Shown: positions 34,259 through 43,642 of the stretch, one piece after another | How positions within the stretch are numbered: the stretch's first letter is position 1 | Layout of the letters: each line of letters starts with the position of its first letter | From: CBDAUN01 sp965214875 | Lineage (GTDB): Bacteria > Pseudomonadota > Gammaproteobacteria > Arenicellales > JAJDZL01 | Length of the DNA: 64,000 nt | Assembly (NCBI GenBank): GCA_965214875.1 | Contig: OZ243980.1 | Coordinates: 434,001 to 498,000 of the forward strand | Direction of reading: 5' to 3' | Position numbers and translations under genes: made by a program | The notes under the pieces: generated by a model | Told to the model about the DNA's origin: nothing | The model's database searches: none | The model's input: only the letters and a program-made list of their open reading frames with translations

Positions 34259-35218
34259 ATGCAAATCAAATGTCCGCACCGCAAATTTTATCGCATCGAT
34301 CCGATCCGCGACCCCGTTTCGACCCAGGCCGCCGAGCGCTTCGACAATCTCGCGCTGTTCGACCAGCTTCGCCTCGAGGGCGCGACCGAAGCGACCGCCC
34401 TGAAGGCGATCGGCTGCTCCCGGGCGACGCCCTGCCGCTGGAAGCGGCGCCTGCGCCAATGGACCGCCGCCGAGCTCGAGCTGGTGCGCCAAACGCGCCA
34501 GCGCTTTCCGCTGCGGGGGCGCGCCAAGATCCGCGCCGTGCTGGCGCGCGAGCGCGGCTTCGCGCCCAGCGCCTCCACCACCGGGCGCATGATCGACCGC
34601 CTGGTCCGCACCGGCCGGGCCGAGCCCGTCGCGTTCTACTACGGGCGAACAAAACCCAAGCGGCGGCGCAAGTTCGACCGCCACGCCAAGCGCTGGCGCT
34701 ACGGCGACCGCGGCCGAAAGCCCGGCCAGATGGTGCAGATCGACCATACGGGCGTCGCCATCGAGGCCGGCTTCGCGGTCAAGGAGTTCAAGGCCGTATG
34801 CCCGGTCTCGAAGATTTGCTGCATGCGCGCCTACTCGCGCGCCACCGCCGCCTGCGCCTCGAAGTTCCTGGACCATCTGATCCGCCAGGCGCCGTTCGAT
34901 ATCGAGTCGGTGCAGGTCGATGGCGGCAGCGAGTTCATGGCCGAGTTCGAGACCGCCTGCCAGCGGCGCGGCATCGAACTGTTCGTCCTGCCGCCCAGAA
35001 GCCCCAAATATAACGGCTGCGTCGAGCGCGCCAACGCCGTCAGCCGCTACGAGTTCCACCAGTTCTACGACGGCGAGCTGAGCGTCGGCGCCCTGAACGT
35101 CGAGCTGGCCGAATTCGAGCGCTTCTACAACGCCTACCGGCCGCATCAGGCGCTCGGACAACGCACGCCCATGCAGGCGTATAATGAAAACTTCGACCAA
35201 AGCGCGCTTGCTGCCTGA
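34259..35218 (+). CDS. IS481-family transposase (copy C, internal deletion)
   Basis: A 319-residue DDE transposase closely related to the 339-residue copy A. The helix-turn-helix (ATALKAIGCSRATPCRWKRR) is followed directly by LRQWTAAELELV, so 20 residues of the basic linker are missing in frame. The catalytic blocks QIDHTGVAI, VQVDGGSEFMAEF and YNGCVERANA look intact and closer to the family consensus than in copy A, and the C-terminal NAYRPHQALGQRTPMQAYNE is normal. Activity with the shortened DNA-binding linker is uncertain. Confidence 0.92.
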   Translation: MQIKCPHRKFYRIDPIRDPVSTQAAERFDNLALFDQLRLEGATEATALKAIGCSRATPCRWKRRLRQWTAAELELVRQTRQRFPLRGRAKIRAVLARERGFAPSASTTGRMIDRLVRTGRAEPVAFYYGRTKPKRRRKFDRHAKRWRYGDRGRKPGQMVQIDHTGVAIEAGFAVKEFKAVCPVSKICCMRAYSRATAACASKFLDHLIRQAPFDIESVQVDGGSEFMAEFETACQRRGIELFVLPPRSPKYNGCVERANAVSRYEFHQFYDGELSVGALNVELAEFERFYNAYRPHQALGQRTPMQAYNENFDQSALAA

Positions 35219-35717
35219 AAAGTCTCATATGTATTGAACCAGTACAGATAGTCGACAGACTCGAAGGTAAATGCTATCGTCTGGCTGCAACCGCTGAGAG
35301 AGCCACAACTCCAATGGCTGTCCTTGTTGCAACTTGCGGGCAGGCTCGAACACGGTGCCAACAACTTTCTGGTCTGCATTGCGTATGCCCCATATCACAT
35401 AGGCAAAATGCTGGCCGACAAGCTGTGCGGAGTTAGACAAAGCGGAAATCAGCTTGCCGATCAAGCGGGGGTCTGCATTGTTTTCCTTGAACTCAAGCCA
35501 AGAGGTTTCCGACGATTGCCCAAGCAGGTTGTCAATCGTGCTGCCGGCCATCTTTGCCTTTGGATTATTCATCAGAATGCTTCACTCGCGCTTGAACATT
35601 TTGTTGCCGAAGCGTTTGCCTTGCCTAATTGTCCAGCGAAGCGCCGAATTTGGATAAAGAGCAGGAGAATCGCAGTAGCCGTTCAGGAACGAGAATTGCA
35701 GAAATTGAAGTCGAGCT

Positions 35718-38558
35718 TTAAGACTGATCATGGTGAAAATCAACGCTTTTCGCAGCCGATGCTGACGAATGTCGCTGAATAATTTCCTCAACGTCGTTCG
35801 GGTCGCTAACGATATCTTCCGCCCAAAAACCAAACCCTCCGTTTGAATTGATCGCGCTTATCCACTCTTGCAAGTATTTTCGTTTTACTGCCACTTCTGG
35901 ATTCTCTCTGCCTTTGACTTCCAAGATAAGAGTCGTGCCGCCTTTCAACTTGACAAGATAATCCGGACGGTATTTCCTGGCAACACCATTGAACGCATAG
36001 TTTATCTCGAATCCCAAATGATCATTCTTTGCCCACGCTTGCACCTTCGCATTATGCTCCAATTCGTAAGCTGTAGTTGCTTCCCACGTGCCTTCGTGAA
36101 CACAGAAATTTATGTGGTTTCTAGTCGTCATGTTGCACGGCTTAGTTGTAAACCATGGTGCCATGTCATCTGTGGAACCAATCGGTTTTTCACGGTCAAA
36201 TATTGGCTCGAGCTTTTCGTGGTTTCCAAATCGAATCGCTTGCCATATATGGCCGATAATCTTGGTCATGTTGAGGGTAATGACCAGCCGTCGCTTTATG
36301 TCATCGTCGTCAAACGAAACCGGTTTAACTTTTACCCTATCTGAACAAATAAACTGTTCTATTATTCGAATCAACTGAGCGAGCAATGAATCTTTGTCAC
36401 CCGGCCAGCTCGCCCCCATTTGGTCAAAAATTCCAACGGCGGTCCTGAACACGATTCGTTGAGTGCGAAATCGTTGCGCCAGCTTCACCAAATCGATAGA
36501 TTTAATGTTGGCAACATCTGCATTGCCATTTACTACTGGTGCGAGCTCGGCAACTTTACTTGTATCCAGCGCACTAAGTTCCAGCTGGTCCACCTGACTC
36601 CAGTCCAGCGACAATCGACCAGCAGATATTCGCTCTATACGGACCAAATTTGGCCATGTCATTCTATAGATCGATTTTTCATCGACCGGTTGAATCCTTG
36701 TTTTAGGCTTAGGCGGCTCAGGGTCGGCTTGAGACTCTTCGTGAGGCAAAAAAGTAAATGGTATGCCGACTATGTTTACATATTCCGGTGCAAAGTATCC
36801 CGTCTGCGGATCTACATCGTATGATGTGCGCCGCAAGCCTCTCCCGACTACCTGTTCACAGAGCAACTGACTGGTAAAGGCGCGCAACCCCATAATGTGG
36901 GTCACTGTTTGCGCATCCCAGCCTTCCGACAGCATGCCGACCGAAATGACATTCTGAATCTTCTCTCCTGGTTGCCCCACCTGGCCAATCGTGTCAACTT
37001 GCTTGCGAAGCAATTCTGCTTGCTCCTTTTTGGTCATTTCAGACACGGTTTTTTTGAGCGGCTTCCGGTTGATCTTTTCGCTATCAATTTCCGCTAGCGG
37101 GTTTGCAGATGCTTCCGCGGCTTCAAGCGCTTTCGAGTCAATATGCAAAATTCGTTCCGTATCGCATAGCCTTTCCACGTCGATAAATCCATGACTGAAT
37201 GCATGGCTTATTCGAGCTGCTGTTTCTGTCCGGTTGGTCACTGTAATCAGCACGGGCGGAGTCGGAAAATTCAATTGCTCCCATTTTGCAGCGACATTTT
37301 GCCAGTCAAACCCCAACAGGTGATACCCGTTAACTACTAGATCCGGGAGCGGAACTTCCGGTTGCACTCTACGTTGAAGATCACCCTTTACCTCGTCGTC
37401 ATTGTAGATATGGAAAAGACGTGATCTATAGGTCTTGGCATCCGGCCTTGCATCGTCGTGAATCACCACTCGAGGCGTCTTGACCAAGCCCGCTTCAATC
37501 GAATCGTTCAATCCAAAATCGCTAACTATCCACCCGAAGAGCCGGTCTTTGAGCTTGTTTTTGGTGCCGGATTGGACGAATGGCGTTGCCGAAAAGTCAA
37601 AGCACGCGAGAATCCCGAATATCTTGTGTATCCGGTCCAGCACTTCGACCCACTTCGTAGCCACATTGGCATCTGACAGCGATTCTCGAGCAATTTTAGT
37701 TCCCGGAGTTTTTCGCCATGCGTGATGCGCTTCATCATTGATAACTAGTATCTTTTGCTCGGGCGGCAGGTCGCGCAGCACTTCTTTTGCATATGCGAGA
37801 TCGCTTTTTGCACCGCGTTTATCGACGCTGCGTCTCCTTTTTATTCTGTCCTCGCTTTCCCAAGTCAAGGCATGCCAGTTATGCACAATTACTTTCCCGA
37901 GGCGTAGTTTTTCCATAAGCGCCGATGGCAGTACGCGAAATTTCTCGTAGTAATTCCCATCGTTTCCAGGCTTCAATACAGCCAGACGGTTCTTGACTGT
38001 TAATCCAGGCGCGACGATTAGTACATTTTTCGCGAACCGGCCGTCATTCGGATAGGCGACGCTGTTTAGAATTTGCCAGGCTATGACCATCGACATCACG
38101 ACCGTTTTGCCCGTGCCTGTCGCCATTTTTGCGCAAAGCCGGGGAAATTCCCCACCATCCCCAGGTATTTCGATACCCAAATTTTCCGCGGGCAACACTT
38201 CTGTTGCCCAGATGATTGATTCGACCGCTTCCAGCTGACAGAAGAAAAATCGACGGGCTTCGTATTCTTGCTCATCGGTCCAATGTTCCAGCAATCTTCT
38301 GGTGATGCCGGTCACACCGGGATAATTGAGTTCGCGCCAGATTTTCACATGACTGCGAATCTTGTTCACAAGCGGAATTTCTTTGAATTCTCCAGGGTCG
38401 TCGAATGAATCTGCGCCCGGTGAAGCGATCAGGTATCCGGCCGGCCGCCGCCCTTCCACTTCATCGAAAAGCTTGCTCTCGCGGTCATAGCTCCAATAGC
38501 GACTCGGCTCCGAGTAGGGCGAGTTGACAATTAATCTATCGATCGTTACCCTCGCCAT
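35718..38558 (-). CDS. res: Type III restriction-modification enzyme, Res (helicase-nuclease) subunit
   Basis: A 946-residue SF2 helicase. Motif I ATGTGKT is near residue 145, the DEAH-box variant INDEAHHAW near 272, motif III FSATPF near 325, motif V/VI SVGMLSEGWD and QVVGRGLRR near 555-590, and a C-terminal PD-(D/E)XK nuclease KYRPDYLVKLKGGTTLILEV followed by KGRE near 875. With the Mod subunit it cleaves DNA at unmethylated asymmetric sites after ATP-driven translocation. It is the last gene of the mod-PIN-res cluster, 200 bp after the PIN gene, and appears complete, unlike many neighbours. Confidence 0.94.
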   Translation of the reverse strand: MARVTIDRLIVNSPYSEPSRYWSYDRESKLFDEVEGRRPAGYLIASPGADSFDDPGEFKEIPLVNKIRSHVKIWRELNYPGVTGITRRLLEHWTDEQEYEARRFFFCQLEAVESIIWATEVLPAENLGIEIPGDGGEFPRLCAKMATGTGKTVVMSMVIAWQILNSVAYPNDGRFAKNVLIVAPGLTVKNRLAVLKPGNDGNYYEKFRVLPSALMEKLRLGKVIVHNWHALTWESEDRIKRRRSVDKRGAKSDLAYAKEVLRDLPPEQKILVINDEAHHAWRKTPGTKIARESLSDANVATKWVEVLDRIHKIFGILACFDFSATPFVQSGTKNKLKDRLFGWIVSDFGLNDSIEAGLVKTPRVVIHDDARPDAKTYRSRLFHIYNDDEVKGDLQRRVQPEVPLPDLVVNGYHLLGFDWQNVAAKWEQLNFPTPPVLITVTNRTETAARISHAFSHGFIDVERLCDTERILHIDSKALEAAEASANPLAEIDSEKINRKPLKKTVSEMTKKEQAELLRKQVDTIGQVGQPGEKIQNVISVGMLSEGWDAQTVTHIMGLRAFTSQLLCEQVVGRGLRRTSYDVDPQTGYFAPEYVNIVGIPFTFLPHEESQADPEPPKPKTRIQPVDEKSIYRMTWPNLVRIERISAGRLSLDWSQVDQLELSALDTSKVAELAPVVNGNADVANIKSIDLVKLAQRFRTQRIVFRTAVGIFDQMGASWPGDKDSLLAQLIRIIEQFICSDRVKVKPVSFDDDDIKRRLVITLNMTKIIGHIWQAIRFGNHEKLEPIFDREKPIGSTDDMAPWFTTKPCNMTTRNHINFCVHEGTWEATTAYELEHNAKVQAWAKNDHLGFEINYAFNGVARKYRPDYLVKLKGGTTLILEVKGRENPEVAVKRKYLQEWISAINSNGGFGFWAEDIVSDPNDVEEIIQRHSSASAAKSVDFHHDQS

Positions 38559-38758
38559 TGCGGAACTCCCAGCAAGGCGCTACTAGTCAGAAATGTAGTT
38601 CTCGACATGTTCCTGGCGCGACATTGACCGGAGAAATGGTTTGTGGAACAATCCATGAGCGTGGAGAGGGCTGATTCTGCCCGCTTGGACCGTCAAGAGT
38701 CGCAAAGTGAAAATAAGGCGGACATTTGACCGGGACATTGAAACCATGCCGATAGCTG

Positions 38759-39169
38759 TCATTTCAAAAGAATGACGTATCCTTCCTGTTCAAAGTGGGA
38801 ATCCGAAGTCAGCACCTCAAGAATCGACTCTCGCCTCATTACGCACATGGATATGCAATCTTGCAGGCTGTAGTTCTTGTCGCTTCGATTTCTGTAGTGC
38901 TGCAGCCCCGTCAAAAAAGATTCGTGCGACTGGTGAAAGACCTTATACCGCTTGTCGCCTAAAACGGCATCGGCAATTCTGACCGCCGCATGGCGAAAAT
39001 GCGGTCCGCGCTTCGAAAAGAAGGTCAAGAATTCCGATAGAACTTCATCGGTGGTTATCAATTGCGCATCGCCTAGATTCGCCCTTGCTTCACGGGCGGT
39101 TTTGTGCCACCGATTCCTTGAATCTGAAGCTGCGATCAAATAGGCTGTGTCAACAAAAACCTTTTTCAT
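38759..39169 (-). CDS. PIN-domain RNase-like protein between mod and res
   Basis: A 136-residue PIN nuclease. FVDTAYLIAASD at residues 5-16 has the first acidic residue, TDEVLSEFL near 40 the conserved E, and NYSLQDCISMCVM near 98 and LTSDSHFEQEGY near 120 the remaining acidic residues of the PIN active site. PIN proteins are Mg2+-dependent RNases, often VapC toxins. No VapB-like antitoxin gene is adjacent. Its ATG overlaps the mod stop by four bases, so it is translationally coupled to the methyltransferase, suggesting the gene is a stable part of the restriction locus rather than a passenger. Confidence 0.87.
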   Translation of the reverse strand: MKKVFVDTAYLIAASDSRNRWHKTAREARANLGDAQLITTDEVLSEFLTFFSKRGPHFRHAAVRIADAVLGDKRYKVFHQSHESFLTGLQHYRNRSDKNYSLQDCISMCVMRRESILEVLTSDSHFEQEGYVILLK

Positions 39170-41886
39170 TCATATTCTTCTTCGTAAAGGTAGCGGTCAA
39201 GATTTTCAATGGCATCCAACGGGATCCTGTCCCACTCCTGGGCTGGAATCTCACTGACAATATCCGCAATCTTGTCTTCAAGGCTCGGTTGCGAATCACT
39301 TTTGCTCTCGCCCGGATCAGATGGAATTTCTTCGTCGATTATCTTCAGGCTTTCAATGCCTCTGTTATCAATTATTTTTACGGCCACTCGCCGCTGCTCC
39401 CCTAGTTCAAAAGGCAAGGACACAGTACCGCGATAGGCTTCGATCAAATCAGAATCGATTTCAGTCCGAAGGCTTTCTGCGAGTTTCGCCCAGCCGTGGT
39501 TGTCCCCTGCCATCGGGAAAAAAACCTGGCGCGGCAAGAGGCTTCTCCCGTCGTAGTCGGTGTCCAGCATCCACATGGCTATTTTTTCCTTGCCGCCTGA
39601 TTCCAGCGAACCCTTTGACGTATCGTAATAGTCGAATCCATTAACTGAAACTTGATATCCGTCCTTGCCTTTCGAAAGGGCTGTCAGTTCCACATCCGGC
39701 TGTCCTATCAGCCAGAAGCTTTCATTTGTCGCTCTTTTTGATTTGAGGTCCTGCGTCAAAAGATCCGCATTCATATGCACCTTAAATAGAGTCACGCCTT
39801 CCCAGTTCATCTTGTCTATGTCCTTTGCAGCTTCGGGGTCAAATTGAAAAGCGGCGAAGACGATGATTTCCGGGCGAGGCATCAATCCGAATGCTTCCTC
39901 AATGCTGCGCTCCACTTGACGTTGCTCCAGCGGCGCATGGTCCGGGCCGAATGATACGACCACCCGTTTAAGATTGGATTTCGGTGCCTCGCTGGCGGAT
40001 TTGTTGTGACCAGAATCGTCAATGCGGGATTCTCCCTCTGCGTGAAGATATCTGTTTCCTGACAACGGTTCCAGCCTGCTGAACTTTATTCGCTGACCGG
40101 AACTTCCGCGAATCCCGGTTCTATACAGCTCGTCTCGCCAATCATTCTGGCGCGAAGTCTCTCCAAAACGTGTTACGGAATTGTCGGCAGGCATCGGTTC
40201 GATTGCTTCAATGTCGGCAATCGGCTTTACTGATGGAGAGGGAACGGCTTCAACTGTAAAAGGGCCGCTGACCCGCTTTTTCCCGCGGTCGATCAGCGGC
40301 TGGTCGTAAAGTTGGATGCTCTGCGGCGGTTCCCCGCCAGAAAGTATCTTGGGAGTGACTTTCGGCACTGCCTTATAGTTGAATCCTCCGCTTACTCCTT
40401 TTTCGGACTGAGCCAGTTCGTAGAATTCGTACGTTGAAGTCATCAGGCGCTGTTTCGCGAGGGTCAGGGCCACTCTTGAAGTGTCGCATGTAATCCACCT
40501 GCGTCCCCATTGCTCAGACACGTAGGCGGTCGTCCCGCCCCCGCAAGTCGGGTCGAAAACCAAATCTCCCGGATCGGTGGTCATGAGCAGACAGCGTTCG
40601 ATCACCTTGGTAGAGGTTTCGACGACATATCTTTTCTGGCTCGGGTACATTTGAGCGGGCCAGAGATTGCTGATTCTTTTTCCTGGCACCTCATCTTCGT
40701 ATTTTTTCCACATTAGTGACGTTTGACCGCTTAATGCTTCCAGCCGATTCAGCTCTGCCAGCCGGTCCATTCCGTCTTCAGATATCGACCAATGCCGATT
40801 CGGAGAACAAGAAAACTTTCTGCCATCCCACATGTAGGGTTCTGAACGCCCCGTAGTCGAGACTCCTTGTGAATCTAATCCGGTGCGTCGATAAATTCGG
40901 GACCCGCTTGGCAAATTAGCATCCGGATCAAATTCTTCTTCAGGAGTCAATTTTCGGGATGCGCCATCGGGAAGTTCAACCCCTGCATACGAGCTGAAAT
41001 GCTTAACAATTTCTTGCCGAGTAAGTGATTCATACAACTGTCGATATTTGACCTGTTCTTTGTCAACCGCATACCAAAGCAGGTAATCGGAAACCTGTGG
41101 CAAGTGATTTGTCGAACTGCCGCTTGTGGTGGCAAATGTGATTGTCGCCATGCGGTTTGAGCAGCCAAATACTTCATCTAGGACCAGACTGACGCGGTGC
41201 ACGTTTTCGTCGCCAATCTGGACAAAGACGCTGCCGCTGCCGCAAAGAAGCTTTCGCGCCAATAGCAACCGGTCTCGCAAATAAGTCAGATATGAATGTA
41301 TGCCCAGTTCCCAGGTATCCCGAAATGCCTTGATCATTTCGGGCTCGCTGGTCAAGTTGGCATCCTTATCGCTCCGAGAGTCGCTCTTATTGACGAAGGG
41401 CTGGAAGTTCGAACCGTACCTAATCCCGTAGGGCGGATCTAGAAACACCATTTGCATTTGCCCACCTAAGCCTTCCTTTTCGAGCAGGCTATTCATAACA
41501 AGCAAGCTGTCTCCGGCTATAAACCGATTCGTCCAATTATGACGATGCCGGTAGAATTCAATCGCCTCCCTGATCGGCGGATTTTCGTCAGGCATATCGA
41601 AAAGTGAAAGTTGGCTTGGTCCTTGGACTGGTTTTCTCACATGTTCAATAATTGTGCGCGGATCAATTCGTTCGTGAACATGCAACGAAACAGTGGGCAC
41701 GTCAAATGTTGAGTTTTCGGCTTTACCGGTCCAATCCATTTGAGGATCAATATGCATGTCGAACGCATATGTAGTGTCGCTGCCATCTTTGTCCGTATCT
41801 GGAGTAACCAGTCCTACTGGAGGGTTGTTGGGCCTCGTTTTGTCGGTATGGATGTAGTTATCTATATCTTTTGCCTTGTTTTTCAT
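39166..41886 (-). CDS. mod: Type III-type DNA methyltransferase (Mod subunit)
   Basis: A 906-residue beta-class N6-adenine/N4-cytosine-type methyltransferase. The catalytic motif IV MVFLDPPYGIRYGSNF is near residue 150 and the SAM-binding motif I GDLVFDPTCGGGTTAYVSEQ near 445, the order typical of type III Mod proteins. Between them lie target-recognition-like sequence and NLWPAQMYPSQKRYVVET; the C-terminal third (about 620-900) is specific to this group and may contact Res. It methylates one strand of the recognition site to protect host DNA. It heads the mod-PIN-res cluster. Confidence 0.94.
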   Translation of the reverse strand: MKNKAKDIDNYIHTDKTRPNNPPVGLVTPDTDKDGSDTTYAFDMHIDPQMDWTGKAENSTFDVPTVSLHVHERIDPRTIIEHVRKPVQGPSQLSLFDMPDENPPIREAIEFYRHRHNWTNRFIAGDSLLVMNSLLEKEGLGGQMQMVFLDPPYGIRYGSNFQPFVNKSDSRSDKDANLTSEPEMIKAFRDTWELGIHSYLTYLRDRLLLARKLLCGSGSVFVQIGDENVHRVSLVLDEVFGCSNRMATITFATTSGSSTNHLPQVSDYLLWYAVDKEQVKYRQLYESLTRQEIVKHFSSYAGVELPDGASRKLTPEEEFDPDANLPSGSRIYRRTGLDSQGVSTTGRSEPYMWDGRKFSCSPNRHWSISEDGMDRLAELNRLEALSGQTSLMWKKYEDEVPGKRISNLWPAQMYPSQKRYVVETSTKVIERCLLMTTDPGDLVFDPTCGGGTTAYVSEQWGRRWITCDTSRVALTLAKQRLMTSTYEFYELAQSEKGVSGGFNYKAVPKVTPKILSGGEPPQSIQLYDQPLIDRGKKRVSGPFTVEAVPSPSVKPIADIEAIEPMPADNSVTRFGETSRQNDWRDELYRTGIRGSSGQRIKFSRLEPLSGNRYLHAEGESRIDDSGHNKSASEAPKSNLKRVVVSFGPDHAPLEQRQVERSIEEAFGLMPRPEIIVFAAFQFDPEAAKDIDKMNWEGVTLFKVHMNADLLTQDLKSKRATNESFWLIGQPDVELTALSKGKDGYQVSVNGFDYYDTSKGSLESGGKEKIAMWMLDTDYDGRSLLPRQVFFPMAGDNHGWAKLAESLRTEIDSDLIEAYRGTVSLPFELGEQRRVAVKIIDNRGIESLKIIDEEIPSDPGESKSDSQPSLEDKIADIVSEIPAQEWDRIPLDAIENLDRYLYEEEYE

Positions 41887-42738
41887 TTCTTGTTCATATA
41901 GTTGGAAGACATGGCTGAGTTAGTCAAATCTTCAGAGATGGCACCTTTTTGACTTAATGGCCCCGTTTCACAACGGACAATCGGACAACCAGCTCGTGAC
42001 ACTCATCCCGAAACCCGACTCGGCAGGCAGAATCGGGTCGAAGCTTCAAAAACCTGTCAAATCTGTCCATCGCACATATATATGATAGGCAAGTTTGCAG
42101 TCTTTCACCATCTTTCACATGCCCGATACACGGCTCCACCTTTCTAAATCTCAGCGCTGCTTGTTTGCGCAGCCGCAACTCATATTATGGATTCCAATGC
42201 TTTAATGCCTACTTTGCGCTTTAGGTCGGCATGCGCCTGCGAGCGTCAAAGCTCGACTAGTTCCTGTGATCTATATTCGCAGGTTTAATCATCACTTCGC
42301 CCATTCCTGATTCACTCGAAGTGCGAGCCAAGCTTTGCCCTGATCAATCCACTGCGAAAGATGAAAGCGTCGCAGACCCACTTGTGAATCATGGTGGTCG
42401 CGCTGTGAAAGTTTCAAAGCATTCGTTTTCCTTGCCCTTGTTCTTCACGTGTGTCAGGTGTCGTTTATACAGAAATAAAATTTCAAGTCATTGGTATTAA
42501 ATATATTAATGATTTCATTCTTTCCGTGTCAGCGTGACCGACGCAGGTGGGATTTCCCGCTTTCATGCATTGCGCGCAGACGGTATGATTTGCATCCTGG
42601 TTCGGAGACGGGCTTTCAGGGAATGGCCGGCATGCGCCATTCGGCTTGAAAATCCTTGCCGTACTGAAATAGCATGAGGCAATGACCGAGCCAACCAATC
42701 AAGAGCTGGCGCACTAGTTCGCCATCCTGGAGTAGACG
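41887..42738. other. Long non-coding or decayed stretch upstream of mod
   Basis: About 850 bp with only short, non-homologous open frames on both strands. It must contain the mod promoter. No RNA gene, repeat family or IS end was recognised. Confidence 0.45.
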
Positions 42739-42991
42739 ATGAAAACAAAGTATGCTGAAACAGAATCGGCGCTAGGCCGGCTGGCTAAGGGCGGACCTGG
42801 CCGACTTCAAAGCCTATACGGCCAGGCGGGAAACCGAACGGGCTACCTGACAGGCCAGAAGAGACCGGTCGAATCTGCAGTGGACAGTCGGATTCGTGCT
42901 GGGGTCTGCTGTGCTGATCATCGCGGTTCTCGGTTATTTGCCCGGACCGCATGAACCTTCCTGGATACGGGTTGCATCCATTAACTGGTGA
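42739..42991 (+). pseudogene. Remnant of a small single-span membrane protein
   Basis: One frame reads LADFKAYTARRETERAT, an opal stop, then QARRDRSNLQWTVGFVLGSA and VLIIAVLGYLPGPHEPSW, i.e. a charged helix followed by one membrane segment, like the small coiled-coil/membrane proteins of phage or DUF1640 type. An ATG at 42739 opens a different frame. The in-frame stop and shift indicate decay. It ends where the HigB remnant begins. Confidence 0.35.
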
Positions 42992-43094
42992 TTTTGCTGG
43001 TTTCTGGGCGGTTCGAGTATCAAAGAATTGGCGAATTGTCTTTCGTTTTGAAGGCCGGAATGTTCGAGATGTTGATATGGTTGACTACCACTAG
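42990..43094 (+). pseudogene. HigB-like toxin, C-terminal remnant only
   Basis: The 34 codons before a TAG at 43092 read DFAGFWAVRVSKNWRIVFRF, then EGRNVRDVDMVDYH, the conserved C-terminal half of HigB/RelE-like toxins (G-x-W-S-V-R-V...N-W-R-x-x-F-x-F). The N-terminal two thirds are missing, replaced by the membrane-protein remnant. It lies 12 bp upstream of the intact higA, the normal higB-higA order. Confidence 0.75.
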
Positions 43095-43106
43095 GAAGAT
43101 TAGAAC

Positions 43107-43397
43107 ATGCCTATGAAAAATCCCCCGCACCCAGGCTTGTCAGTGCGTCATGATTGCCTTGAGCCGCTCAATCTAAGTGTCACAGCGGCAGCGAAAATAC
43201 TGGGGGTGAGCCGGAGGCAACTTTCAGACATCGTAAATTGTCGAGCTGGAATCTCGCCAGAAATGGCGATCCGGCTGGACAAGGCATTCGGTGGTGGGGC
43301 TGAAACATGGTATCGAGTAAACGCATCTTATGAATTAGCTCAGGCATTGAAGAAAGCCGATCAAATCAAAGTCAAGCAATTGTCGCCCGCCGCATGA
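43107..43397 (+). CDS. higA: HigA-family antitoxin
   Basis: A 96-residue XRE-type protein. HPGLSVRHDCLEPLNLSVTA leads into the helix-turn-helix (AAKILGVSRRQLSDIVNCRA, GISPEMAIRLDKAFGGGAET) and the family end WYRVNASYELAQA. It normally neutralises HigB and represses the higBA promoter. Here the toxin gene is truncated, leaving an orphan antitoxin that may still bind DNA. Start ATG at 43107. The frame is intact, which suggests either recent toxin loss or selection to keep the antitoxin. Confidence 0.9.
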   Translation: MPMKNPPHPGLSVRHDCLEPLNLSVTAAAKILGVSRRQLSDIVNCRAGISPEMAIRLDKAFGGGAETWYRVNASYELAQALKKADQIKVKQLSPAA

Positions 43398-43642
43398 ATA
43401 CTGATTGCTTAGTGCCGAAAATAGCTGATATCGAGGTAGTGCCGCCGGTTAGTTTTGTGATCAATTGTCATTTGGAAAAGCGAATGGTTGCAGCATTCCA
43501 GCCTGAAAGATGACTCGAATATTTGCGGTGTACTGCATCGGGATTGTTCACAATTGATTGAAGAAAAATTCGTGGCAGTGAATTGCCTTTCAGGTGAAAT
43601 TGCCGAGAGGATTCGAGCTGGAGAAAGGCTCAATGAATGCAT

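Larger units (their letters stand above)
34118..35246 (+). mobile_element. IS481-family insertion sequence, copy C (1129 bp)
   Basis: The left end TGTCCGGGTTCAGATACATG and right end (reverse complement) TGTACTGGTTCAATACATAT match those of copy A. It is flanked by the 5-bp duplication GATAG (34113-34117 and 35247-35251). It carries a transposase gene with an in-frame 60-bp deletion relative to copy A, and the subterminal hairpin at 34145-34189 with arm sequence different from the other copies. Confidence 0.94.
32974..35572 (-). pseudogene. Schlafen/AlbA_2-type putative DNA-binding ATPase (RecG-like C-terminus), split by IS481 and frameshifted
   Basis: The 5' part (35572 to 35252) encodes the AlbA_2 domain: SETSWLEFKENNADPRLIGK, ISALSNSAQL, YVIWGIRNADQKVVG. 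The 3' part (34112 to 32974) continues YHGIKVVLLKIPAATTSPVE and YIRIGSATSRLSDYPDRQRE, then a RecG-like C-terminal ATPase-type region (LLSIREIVANALIHQDMTIS, NPRGHP-like ITNPGHPLVS, RNEVLASLMRRMGLCEEQGTG) and a winged-helix end. Removing IS481 copy C and one GATAG restores FESVDYHGIK across the junction. An extra base at about 35277 (QPD-IAFTF) also shifts frame, so the gene is doubly broken. Such proteins occur as regulators or near defence loci. Confidence 0.82.

Noticed and set aside
38583..38738. 51-codon minus-strand frame between the PIN and res genes (MSRSNVRLIFTL...)
   Set aside because: No ribosome binding site and no recognisable family; could be chance in a 200-bp gap.
43398..43642. 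Possible small gene overlapping the higA stop (ATGA)
   Set aside because: The frame closes after 38 codons and any continuation needs frame changes; no family was recognised.
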